Below, one piece after another: positions 26,461 to 34,094 of a stretch of DNA of 64,000 nucleotides. Within the stretch, counting starts at the first letter, position 1, and each line of letters begins with the position of its first letter. The notes under the pieces are model-generated. The model made no database searches. It was not told where the DNA came from and saw nothing but the letters and a program-made list of their open reading frames with translations. A program made the translations under genes and the position numbers. This DNA is from Elusimicrobia bacterium RIFCSPLOWO2_02_FULL_39_32 (lineage in GTDB: Bacteria > Elusimicrobiota > Elusimicrobia > 2-02-FULL-39-32): the NCBI GenBank assembly GCA_001800135.1, contig MGUU01000013.1, positions 1 through 64,000 of the forward strand, in the 5' to 3' direction.

Positions 26461-27310
26461 GATTTGGTTTGGAGATGGATTCTAAATATTTTTTAGCCAC
26501 TGCGCTTGCCTGAACGCGCACCCTGCCGATCATATGAGTTCTTTCCCCTTGGGATAGAACTCCCCTGGCATCCAAAAGGTTAAAAATATGTGAAGCTTTC
26601 ATCACTGAATCATAAGCCGGCAAAATACAATTTTCTTTAAGCAGCCTAAAGCACTCCACTTCCTCTTCCGCAAATCTCTGTTGAAGAAGTTTTGGGTCGC
26701 TTAGTTCAAAATGATACCTTGAAAATTCTTTTTCCAACTGAAAATGAATTTCCCCATAGGTCTGTTTGTTGTCCCAGAGGATTTCAAAAATATTTGATTT
26801 TTTTTGAGAAAACATGGCCAAACGTTCCAACCCATAAGTAATTTCCACAGAAATTGGATCTAAATCAATGCCGCCTACTTGCTGAAAATAGGTAAATTGA
26901 GTTATTTCCATGCCGTCCAGCCACACTTCCCAGCCAAGACCCCAAGCTCCTAAAGTAGGGGATTCCCAATCGTCTTCCACAAAACGAATATCATGTTCTT
27001 TTCTCTTAATGCCAACAGCTTCTAAAGATTTAAGATAGGTTTCCTGAATATCTGTTGGAGAAGGTTTAATCAAAACCTGATATTGGTAGTAATGGGTAAG
27101 ACGATTAGGATTTTCTCCATAACGACCGTCTGTAGGTCTCCTGCAGGGTTCAACATAAGCCACAGCCCATGGTTCAGGGCCTAAAGCTTTAAGAAAGGTG
27201 GCTGGGTTAAAAGTGCCAGCTCCTTTTTCCAGATCATAAGGCTGCCAAATCAAGCACCCTTCCTTAGACCAAAATTTTTGCAAAGCCATAATAATCTCTT
27301 GTAAGTTCAT
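26453..27310 (-). CDS. glyQ: Glycine-tRNA ligase alpha subunit
   Basis: 285 residues. Characteristic motifs include [36 protein letters not shown] near the start, [41 protein letters not shown] and [10 protein letters not shown]. It carries the class II catalytic core that adenylates glycine. Its start lies 5 nt after recO, and it overlaps glyS, giving a tight recO-glyQ-glyS arrangement seen in many bacteria. Confidence 0.97.
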   Translation of the reverse strand: MNLQEIIMALQKFWSKEGCLIWQPYDLEKGAGTFNPATFLKALGPEPWAVAYVEPCRRPTDGRYGENPNRLTHYYQYQVLIKPSPTDIQETYLKSLEAVGIKRKEHDIRFVEDDWESPTLGAWGLGWEVWLDGMEITQFTYFQQVGGIDLDPISVEITYGLERLAMFSQKKSNIFEILWDNKQTYGEIHFQLEKEFSRYHFELSDPKLLQQRFAEEEVECFRLLKENCILPAYDSVMKASHIFNLLDARGVLSQGERTHMIGRVRVQASAVAKKYLESISKPNHG

Positions 27311-27315
27311 AAAAA

Positions 27316-27984
27316 TTAAACTCCGGACAAGGAAATCTTTTTCTGAAAAATCTCTGTTTTTAAAGGTTTAGATAAATACAAAGAAAGATAATTTTCCGTT
27401 AGATATTCTATGCGGCATATCTCATCTTTAGAAAGAAGTTCTGCCTTTGAATCCCACGCTCTTAATTTTTTAAACAGCTCCTTTTCATCTGAAGAATAGG
27501 CTCTCCACACAGGGTGATGGCCTAAACTATAACCCAAAATTTTTAACAAGAGCAATGTGAAACGGCAGCGCACTAAAGTAGGAAATTGAGTTTCTGCCAG
27601 ATGGCTTAGAGTAGAAATAAAAAGTTCATATTCTTTAAGATTAGGGTAAAAGGGTTGAGTCAGCATTTCTAAAATCTCACATACCTTGTAGGCATCAACC
27701 ACCTTTTCCCAATGATCTTGTAAAAAAGGAAACTCTTTTAAAATTTCACCGGTAACAACTCTACCTGGGTCGCGCACCCCGGCTCTGGGGGTTCCATGAA
27801 GATAAATCTGAAAACGGCATTCTACAAAAGGAAGCGTTAAACCTCTTAGTTTGGAAGCGCTTTTTTTAACTCCAACCAGCTTTGCTTTAAATTTGCCAAA
27901 TTCTTTTGTGTAAAGCGTTAAGCGTTTATCAAATTCATTGCACTCTTCAGACCGCAGCACAACGCCTTGCACCATTTCAATCAT
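27316..27984 (-). CDS. recO: DNA repair protein RecO
   Basis: 222 residues. An N-terminal OB-fold ([45 protein letters not shown]) is followed by a helical domain ([17 protein letters not shown]..., [12 protein letters not shown]). The four-cysteine zinc motif found in many RecO proteins is absent, as in some lineages. RecO anneals single strands and helps load RecA in the RecFOR pathway. First gene of the recO-glyQ-glyS group. The ~160 nt upstream to ybeY has only a small CTTGT/ACAAG hairpin. Confidence 0.88.
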   Translation of the reverse strand: MIEMVQGVVLRSEECNEFDKRLTLYTKEFGKFKAKLVGVKKSASKLRGLTLPFVECRFQIYLHGTPRAGVRDPGRVVTGEILKEFPFLQDHWEKVVDAYKVCEILEMLTQPFYPNLKEYELFISTLSHLAETQFPTLVRCRFTLLLLKILGYSLGHHPVWRAYSSDEKELFKKLRAWDSKAELLSKDEICRIEYLTENYLSLYLSKPLKTEIFQKKISLSGV

Positions 27985-28143
27985 GTCTGATGATTTTTCT
28001 TAAATCTATTTACTGTTTTGATTTTTTCAATATGGCTGGATTTTATGTTCTGTCTCATCAGAGCAGGCCTTTAGCATAAATAATTCCATGTAAGCTTGTC
28101 AATAGAACAAGATTGCGCAACGAATCATGACATGGATACATCC

Positions 28144-28599
28144 TTATGCAAGAACATCTGGAGGAGCCAAATTTGGAGCGATTTTTAAAAATATCTTTTT
28201 CTGCAAGGCAAACATTTTATCTCGTTCCTTTAAAGTTTTATCTTCAACCCCAACCAAATGCAGTAAACCATGAAGGATGAGCAAAGCGCATTCCTTAAGA
28301 ACTGAATGCCCTCTAAGTTTAGCTTGGCGTGTAGCTGTATCCAAAGAAATAACAATATCTCCAAAAGGCGCCTCTTTCTTTGATAAAAATTCTTCATAAT
28401 TAAAAGCGATTACATCTGTAATTTTATTGGAATTTAGAAAACGTTTGTTGATCTCTTGAATTTTTTTATCTGAAACAAACAGTATGCAGATTTCCCCATC
28501 TTTTCTTAAAATAGGCAACTCTCTCAATACAGCATGGCTAAAACGTAAAAGTAAATTCTTTTTAGGGATTTTTTTGTTTGAAAAAAAAGCGACCTTCAT
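28144..28599 (-). CDS. ybeY: Endoribonuclease YbeY with a non-standard zinc motif
   Basis: 151 residues, normal YbeY size. The family signature H-G-x-L-H-L-x-G-Y-D-H reads HGLLHLVGVED here (H110, H114), so the third zinc ligand is Asp120 instead of His. The upstream conserved part (NSNKITDVIAFNY...GDIVISLDTA) is normal. YbeY matures 16S rRNA 3' ends and helps ribosome quality control. The gene follows phoH, the usual partner. The His-to-Asp change would give a His-His-Asp site as in some metzincins, so activity may be retained. Confidence 0.88.
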   Translation of the reverse strand: MKVAFFSNKKIPKKNLLLRFSHAVLRELPILRKDGEICILFVSDKKIQEINKRFLNSNKITDVIAFNYEEFLSKKEAPFGDIVISLDTATRQAKLRGHSVLKECALLILHGLLHLVGVEDKTLKERDKMFALQKKIFLKIAPNLAPPDVLA

Positions 28600-28619
28600 C
28601 AGTTTATCTGATTTTTAGG

Positions 28620-28652
28620 TTAAACCCGTATTTTGCAATTATGAAAATTGAA
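28620..28652. repeat. Dispersed ~45 bp intergenic repeat, copy between phoH and ybeY
   Basis: TTAAACCCGTATTTTGCAAT followed by TATGAAAATTG. It shares the TTAAACCCGtATTTTGC start with 45244 and the GAAAAT core with 42334 and 62654. Confidence 0.55.
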
Positions 28653-28691
28653 CTCTTTCCCGCCTCAGCTCTCATTTAAATAGTTTCCGGT

Positions 28692-29678
28692 TTATTCTTT
28701 AGAAGATTCATTTTCAGAATAAGAATCATACGCGTTGATGATTTTTTTCACCAAAGGATGTCGGATAATATCTTCTTCGCTAAATTCTACCACATGGATT
28801 TCAGGAATATTTTTAAGCACTTTAAGACTGTGCACAAAACCAGACCTTGCCTTAAAATCTAAATCAATCTGAGTCACATCCCCTGTAACCACCATTTTAG
28901 ATCGTGAACCCATGCGGGTTAAAAACATTTTCATCTGTTCTGGGCTCGTATTTTGCGCTTCATCTAAAATAGCAAAAGCATTCTCTATGGTTCTACCGCG
29001 CATGTAAGCTAAAGGCACAATTTCAATGGTTTCATCTTCTCTATAAATCCTAAAACGCTCTGGCCCCAGTAAAAGGAAAAAAGCATCGTATAAAGGTTTT
29101 AAATAAGGGTTAATTTTTTCATATAGATCCCCGGGCAAAAACCCAAGTTTTTCGCCTGCTTCTACCACAGGCCTGGATAAAACAATTTTTCTTACCCTGC
29201 CAAACTGCAAAGCTCTTAATGCGGCAACCACAGCTAAAAATGTTTTGCCGGTGCCTGCAGGGCCTACACCCATCACTAAATCGTACTTATCCATAGCCTC
29301 TACATATTTTCTTTGCTGCAAAGATTGCGGATAAATTGGTTTTCCATTTGCTCCAATAAAAATTTCATCTTTTGCCGCGCCTACTTTTGGATAAAGAGTC
29401 TTAATACTTTTAGATTGCAAATCCAATTCCCGTTCACCCCCTAAAATTTTAGAGCTTTTTAATTCTGTTCTTTCAGAACGGATTCTGCCTTTAAGTTCTT
29501 CTAAAGAAGCGATCGCCTCATCCACCTTTTTTGTGCTTCCCCGCACCGCTAAAGTAGAAGAACGCGCAAAAATCTGCACCCCAAATTTTCTTTCCAACTC
29601 TTTTAAATTAGTGTCGTGCTCCCCGCACAAAAGCAGGGTTTCTTCAATATCTCCTAAAAAAACTCTTTTGGTTACCAT
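28692..29678 (-). CDS. PhoH-like ATPase
   Basis: 328 residues. An N-terminal KH-like region (about 20-75) is followed by the ATPase: Walker A GPAGTGKTFLAV, IVLSRPVVEAGEKLGFLPGDLYEKINPYLKPL, then Walker B-like FAILDEAQNTSPEQMKMFLTRMG and VVTGDVTQIDL. This is the PhoH (YbeZ-like) family of predicted RNA helicases linked to ribosome maturation. It lies upstream of ybeY, its usual functional partner, separated by a copy of the dispersed repeat. Confidence 0.93.
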   Translation of the reverse strand: MVTKRVFLGDIEETLLLCGEHDTNLKELERKFGVQIFARSSTLAVRGSTKKVDEAIASLEELKGRIRSERTELKSSKILGGERELDLQSKSIKTLYPKVGAAKDEIFIGANGKPIYPQSLQQRKYVEAMDKYDLVMGVGPAGTGKTFLAVVAALRALQFGRVRKIVLSRPVVEAGEKLGFLPGDLYEKINPYLKPLYDAFFLLLGPERFRIYREDETIEIVPLAYMRGRTIENAFAILDEAQNTSPEQMKMFLTRMGSRSKMVVTGDVTQIDLDFKARSGFVHSLKVLKNIPEIHVVEFSEEDIIRHPLVKKIINAYDSYSENESSKE

Positions 29679-29727
29679 TTTTAAAACCTTTTTCTAGAAT
29701 TGAACCTGAATCATGCTTTCTCCGGGT

Positions 29728-30564
29728 TTAACCGCAATTTTTTTCCCACAGTTTAATAATACCCTCTAAAGTAAGGTCAGGAAAAATCATCTCTTTTTTA
29801 ATAGTTTTTGAATCTTGGCTTATTAAGGAGGCAAGCCCGCCTGTGGCTATAATTTTTGTATTTTCCCCTAACTCTTTTTTTAATCTCTCTACCACCCCAT
29901 CCACAAGAGCGATATATCCAAAATAAAGCCCGGACTGAATCGCCTCAACAGTATTTCTTCCAATAACCTTAGCGGGTTTTTGAATGGCAACCTTAGGCAA
30001 TTTCGCAGTGTGAAGACTGAGACTCTCAGAAGAGAGGTTTGGGCCAGGCACAATCACCCCGCCAACATATTCACCCTTTTTTGTAACACAATCAAAAGTA
30101 GTGGCTGTGCCAAAGTCCACCACGAGACACGGAGCGCCAAATTTTAAATAAGCGGAAACAGCATTTACAATGCGATCTGCACCCACTTCTTTAGGATTTT
30201 CATAAAGATTTTGAATAGGAATTTTTGTTTTCTCATCAATAAAATAAGCTTTAAGATTAAAATAAGAAGATGCAACCTCCATAAAAACTTGGCTTAAAAC
30301 TGGGACCACGCTGGCAATAGCTAAAGCATTTATTTTGCCGCGCTCAATAGCTTTATAGTGGAGTAGATCCAGGATCTTTGTGCCAATCTCATCTGCTGTG
30401 GCGGTTAAAGAGGTGGAAAGTCTCCAAGAAAATAAAGGAGATGAATAGCCAAGGTTCACAGAATCTAATTTTGAACGCAAAAGTTTAGAATTTTCTTTTG
30501 AGCCATGAACCCGAAACAACCCTATTGTAATATTTGTATTGCCAATATCTATTGCAAGAAGCAT
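29728..30564 (-). CDS. coaX: Type III pantothenate kinase
   Basis: 278 residues. ASKHA fold with phosphate 1 loop AIDIGNTNITIGLF, the LVVDFGTATTFDCV phosphate 2 motif, GGVIVPGPNLSSESL and the adenosine loop IATGGLASLI. It phosphorylates pantothenate in the first step of coenzyme A synthesis, is insensitive to CoA and requires a monovalent cation. The DUF502 gene lies 3 nt upstream, and phoH follows with 49 nt between, so it sits in a housekeeping run. Confidence 0.95.
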   Translation of the reverse strand: MLLAIDIGNTNITIGLFRVHGSKENSKLLRSKLDSVNLGYSSPLFSWRLSTSLTATADEIGTKILDLLHYKAIERGKINALAIASVVPVLSQVFMEVASSYFNLKAYFIDEKTKIPIQNLYENPKEVGADRIVNAVSAYLKFGAPCLVVDFGTATTFDCVTKKGEYVGGVIVPGPNLSSESLSLHTAKLPKVAIQKPAKVIGRNTVEAIQSGLYFGYIALVDGVVERLKKELGENTKIIATGGLASLISQDSKTIKKEMIFPDLTLEGIIKLWEKNCG

Positions 30565-30567
30565 GGA

Positions 30568-31143
30568 TTAGTTTTTTACTATGCCTGCTGACATGATTAA
30601 TTTTAAAGCCTTTTCCGGCGGCATGTCTAAAAATTCCACTTGAGTTTTAGGCACGATCAACATATTGCCAGAAATTTGAAAAGAATGGGGCAAATAAACC
30701 ACAATTTGTTCTTCCCCATTGTGCATAAATGAAGCTGTCTCCTGTGTAATAAAGCCAACTCTTTTAAAGCCCAGATTAGGAAAATTCACAAGAACTGCTC
30801 GAGAAAAAAATTTTTCTTTTCCAAAAAAAGAATTAAGTATCTCCCGAATGCTGCCATAAATACCTTTAATTAAAGGGCTGCGAAAAAACTGTTTTTCAAT
30901 CCAATGTAGAAAAGCAGCTCCAATCCAAACAGAAGAAAAATAACCTGCGCAAGTAATTAAAAAAATAGTTAAAAGAAAGCCAATGCCAGTCAACAAATTC
31001 CCCTGACCTATCCAAGGCTCTAAGATCTTATTTCCTAATTGATCTATTTTGGCAAAAACAGCGTAAAAAAGATAAAGGGTTAAAACTAAAGGCGTGAGAA
31101 AAAGAATGCCTCTAAAAAAATATTTTGTTAAAGATTTAATCAC
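30568..31143 (-). CDS. DUF502 membrane protein
   Basis: 191 residues with two transmembrane helices (about 9-31 and 51-80). Typical DUF502 features are YFFRGILFLTPLVLTLYL, RSPLIKGIYGSIREI and FPNLGFKRVGFITQE. Function unknown across the family; plant members are COV proteins. It lies 6 nt downstream of the lyase gene and 3 nt before coaX, so it is probably part of one transcript. Confidence 0.88.
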   Translation of the reverse strand: MIKSLTKYFFRGILFLTPLVLTLYLFYAVFAKIDQLGNKILEPWIGQGNLLTGIGFLLTIFLITCAGYFSSVWIGAAFLHWIEKQFFRSPLIKGIYGSIREILNSFFGKEKFFSRAVLVNFPNLGFKRVGFITQETASFMHNGEEQIVVYLPHSFQISGNMLIVPKTQVEFLDMPPEKALKLIMSAGIVKN

Positions 31144-31149
31144 TTCTTT

Positions 31150-32550
31150 TTAAGGCAATCCTGGCTCTGTGAGAGCTCTTGGATCTAACACTTTTTTAAT
31201 TTCTTCTTCGCTCAATAGTTTTTCTTCTCTAACCACTTGAGGGATGGTCTTTTTTTCTTTTAAAGCTTTTTTAACCACTTCTGCGGCGCTCGCGTATCCT
31301 ATATAAGAATTAAGCGCGGTTGCCAAAGAAGGACTAATTTCCGCATAATGCTGACAAGTTCCTTGATTTGCAACAATTCCCTTTACGCAGCGATTCGTAA
31401 ACTCTCGAACGCTATTCTTTAAAATTTCTATGGAAAAATTAATATTAAAAGTCATAACAGGCATCATCACATTTAGTTCCAGCTGGCCTGCTTGCGCTGC
31501 CATGGAAACAGTTAATTCATTGCCAATAACTTGAAAACAAACCATGTTCAACATTTCTGCCATGGAAGGATTCACTTTCCCAGGCATAATGCTTGAACCG
31601 GGCTGGACAGCAGGCAGCACAATCTCTGCAAAACCTGTCAAGGGACCAGAACAAAGCAAACGAAAATCATTGGCAATCCGGCTAAGCTCTACTGCAACTA
31701 GTTTAAGAACAGCCGCTACAGTAGCCACTGGAAAATTCGACTGCATCGCTTCCCTAAGATCCTCTGCGCAATGGAAATTAATCTTTGTCCAATCTTTTAA
31801 ATAACCTGCCACCTTAAGACGATAATCTGGATGGGTATTAAGCCCAGTGCCCACAGCGCTGCCGCCAATGCCTAACTCTTCTACTAAAGCTGCCACTGCC
31901 TGAACTCTTTCTCTGCATTTTTTAATAGTTAGAGAATAAGCTGTAAACTCCTGGCCAAGACGTATAGGAACAGCATCCTGCAAATGGGTGCGGCCAGATT
32001 TTAAAATTTTGTCAAACTCTTTTCCTTTATCTCCTAAAGAAATTTCCAAATCTTTTAAAACAGGAATTAATTCTTCTAAAAGCAAGCGAGCGCAAACCCG
32101 CATGGAAGTAGGAAAAACATCGTTTGTGGATTGAGCCATATTCACATGATCATTAGGATTGCAGAGTTTATAGTCCCCGCGTTGACCTCCTAAAATTTCT
32201 ATGGCGCGGTTAGCTAGAACCTCATTCACATTCATATTGAAAGAGGTGCCAGCTCCCATTTGAAAAACATCCACTACAAACTGATCCCGCCAAAGACCTT
32301 TAAGAACTTCATCCGCGGCTTGCACTAAAGCCTCTGCAATTTCTTTTTTAAGCAGCCCCAGCTCTTTATTAGCAAGAGCGCAGGCTTTTTTCACCATTAC
32401 AAAAGAATCAATAAATTTTGGATGAGCTCTTAATCCTGAAATAGGAAAATTTTCAATAGCTCTTTGAGTTTGAATGCCCCAAAAAGCTTCTTGCGGAACA
32501 TCTTTTTCGCCTAAAGAATCTTTTTCAGTTCTAACCATGACCTTTTTCAT
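31150..32550 (-). CDS. Aspartase/fumarase-superfamily lyase, probably aspartate ammonia-lyase
   Basis: 466 residues. The superfamily signature GSSIMPGKVNP is intact, as are GRTHLQDAVPIRLGQEF, GGSAVGTGLN, PNDHVNMAQSTNDVFPT and the C-terminal LDPRALTEPGLP. The wording of these motifs (LQDAVPIRLGQEF, LCSGPLTGFAEI, AGQLELNVMMPVM) is closer to aspartase than to class II fumarase, whose equivalent reads GRTHLMDATPLTLGQEF. However, mdh lies directly upstream, so a fumarase role linked to malate is possible. Aspartase would release ammonia and fumarate from aspartate. Confidence 0.75.
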   Translation of the reverse strand: MKKVMVRTEKDSLGEKDVPQEAFWGIQTQRAIENFPISGLRAHPKFIDSFVMVKKACALANKELGLLKKEIAEALVQAADEVLKGLWRDQFVVDVFQMGAGTSFNMNVNEVLANRAIEILGGQRGDYKLCNPNDHVNMAQSTNDVFPTSMRVCARLLLEELIPVLKDLEISLGDKGKEFDKILKSGRTHLQDAVPIRLGQEFTAYSLTIKKCRERVQAVAALVEELGIGGSAVGTGLNTHPDYRLKVAGYLKDWTKINFHCAEDLREAMQSNFPVATVAAVLKLVAVELSRIANDFRLLCSGPLTGFAEIVLPAVQPGSSIMPGKVNPSMAEMLNMVCFQVIGNELTVSMAAQAGQLELNVMMPVMTFNINFSIEILKNSVREFTNRCVKGIVANQGTCQHYAEISPSLATALNSYIGYASAAEVVKKALKEKKTIPQVVREEKLLSEEEIKKVLDPRALTEPGLP

Positions 32551-32627
32551 TTTTCTATAAACTCCCTAACCAATTTCACAAGGATATTTTTTAGTTTCCA
32601 AACTGATAAGTAAACAAACTATTTAGA

Positions 32628-33578
32628 TTAAGAAACCACCTGTTGCCGACGTAGGATTTCTGTAAGTTCTTTTACGGAATCAGCTGATTTTTGCAGAGCA
32701 ATCCGCTCTTCAACAGTAAGGTTAAGCTGTATGATCTGTTCTATTCCACGTTCTCCCAACTTGACTGGAACTCCAACAAAGAGATCTTTAATACCATATT
32801 CTCCTTGCAGGAAAACTGCGCAAGGAAGAATTCTTTTTTTATCTTTTAAGATCGCTTCAACCATGGCGCCAACCGAAGCGGAAGGAGCATAAAATGCGGA
32901 GCCTGTTTTTAAAAGTTTAACTATCTCAGCGCCGCCCTCCGCTGTTCTTTTGACAATAGCATCCATCTGTTCTTTTTTCAATATCTCAGCTATTGGAACT
33001 CCGGCAATGGTGCAATAGCGTATGATAGGGACCATCGTATCTCCATGCCCGCCTAAAACCATGGTTTGCACATCTTCTACAGAAACTTGAGCAGCTTCTG
33101 CAATAAAAGTAGCCATGCGCGCGGAATCTAAAACCCCAGCCATGCCAATCACCCGATGTTTTGGAAATCCAGAAACTTTTAAAGCTACATAACACATGGC
33201 ATCTAAAGGGTTAGATACTACAATTAAAATCGCATTGGGTGAAGTGCGCGCTACCTGTTCTGTAACCGCTTTAACAATGGCTGCATTGGTATTTAAAAGA
33301 TCGTCACGGCTCATGCCTGGTTTTCTTGGAATGCCAGCAGTAATTACTACTACGTCAGAATTAGCAGTATCACTATAATCAATAGTCCCCTTTACCTGAC
33401 TATCATATCCATAAATAGGGCCAGATTGTAAAATATCTAATCCTTTTCCAGCCGGCATGCCTTCTGTAATAGGAATATCCAGCACAACCACATTGCCCAG
33501 CTCTTTTTCCGCTAACCTTTGCGCCAAGGTTGCTCCCACATTCCCAGCGCCAATCACACTAATTTTTTTCCTTGCCAT
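32628..33578 (-). CDS. mdh: Malate dehydrogenase (LDH-like type)
   Basis: 316 residues. NAD-binding [10 protein letters not shown] with Asp at the end of strand 2 (VVVLDI), substrate loop [12 protein letters not shown] where Arg marks malate rather than lactate specificity, VVSNPLDAM, the catalytic His in [10 protein letters not shown] and Arg in the [10 protein letters not shown] segment. It interconverts malate and oxaloacetate. The start is supported by GGAGCGAAGG. With the downstream lyase it links aspartate, fumarate, malate and oxaloacetate. Confidence 0.95.
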   Translation of the reverse strand: MARKKISVIGAGNVGATLAQRLAEKELGNVVVLDIPITEGMPAGKGLDILQSGPIYGYDSQVKGTIDYSDTANSDVVVITAGIPRKPGMSRDDLLNTNAAIVKAVTEQVARTSPNAILIVVSNPLDAMCYVALKVSGFPKHRVIGMAGVLDSARMATFIAEAAQVSVEDVQTMVLGGHGDTMVPIIRYCTIAGVPIAEILKKEQMDAIVKRTAEGGAEIVKLLKTGSAFYAPSASVGAMVEAILKDKKRILPCAVFLQGEYGIKDLFVGVPVKLGERGIEQIIQLNLTVEERIALQKSADSVKELTEILRRQQVVS

Positions 33579-33685
33579 TGCCTTCGCTCCTTTTTCTTTC
33601 TCTCTTTCTCATTTATAAAATCTATATGCTTTTTGAAAAAGTAACCAGTTCTTTCTAAAGCTATTCTAATAAATAATTAGAATCT

Positions 33686-33775
33686 TGGCGGAGGCGGAAG
33701 GATTCGAACCTTCGAGTAGCTTGCACCACTACTGGTTTTCAAGACCAGCGCCATCGTCCGCTCGGCCACGCCTCC
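33686..33775 (-). tRNA. tRNA-Ser (anticodon TGA)
   Basis: On the minus strand: GGAGGCG acceptor, anticodon loop CTTGAAA (TGA, reads UCA), long variable arm, T-loop GTTCGAATC, acceptor 3' strand CGCCTCC, discriminator G and encoded CCA. It is the third serine isoacceptor in the window. Confidence 0.95.
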
Positions 33776-34094
33776 ATTAAAAAATCTCTTAAGATTAAGT
33801 GGTCTGCGCTTTTTCCTTACTTTAAAGGAATAAGAAAAAAGTGCAGCCACGGCTCCTAAAACTTAAACTAAAAGCTATTTTAGCAAAGTTTTTTGTCAAT
33901 GTCCTTTTTTTGAATGTCTTTAATGACTTTAACTAAAATAATTAGAAAATGGAATTCCACTTCTAAAATGCGATATTCAGGTTAAACTAGCTTTAATGAC
34001 AAAGTATATTATAAAATCGTAAAATATTAGTTTTAAATATCATCTGAATTATGAAACTTTACAGCCTGACTGATATTTAAACTAAAAAAATAAG
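33776..34094. other. 319 bp intergenic region before the NTT-HEAT gene
   Basis: No ORF. It contains an imperfect long inverted repeat near 33810-33842 (TTTTTCCTTA...AAGGAATAAGAAAAA) and a copy of the dispersed repeat (33943-33987). AT-rich stretches near 34010-34090 could hold the promoter of the next gene, but no clear -35/-10 pair is convincing. Confidence 0.5.
33943..33987. repeat. Dispersed ~45 bp intergenic repeat copy
   Basis: Contains GAAAATGGAATTCC, then AAAATGCGATATTCAGGTTAAA. The right end GATATTCAGGTTAAA matches GAATATTCAGGTTAAA in the copy at 42334. The left end differs, suggesting a rearranged or partial copy. Confidence 0.5.

Noticed and set aside
31150-32550. Class II fumarase as the primary call
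   Set aside because: Motif wording (GRTHLQDAVPIRLGQEF, GPLTGFAEI) is closer to aspartase, although the mdh neighbour keeps fumarase possible.
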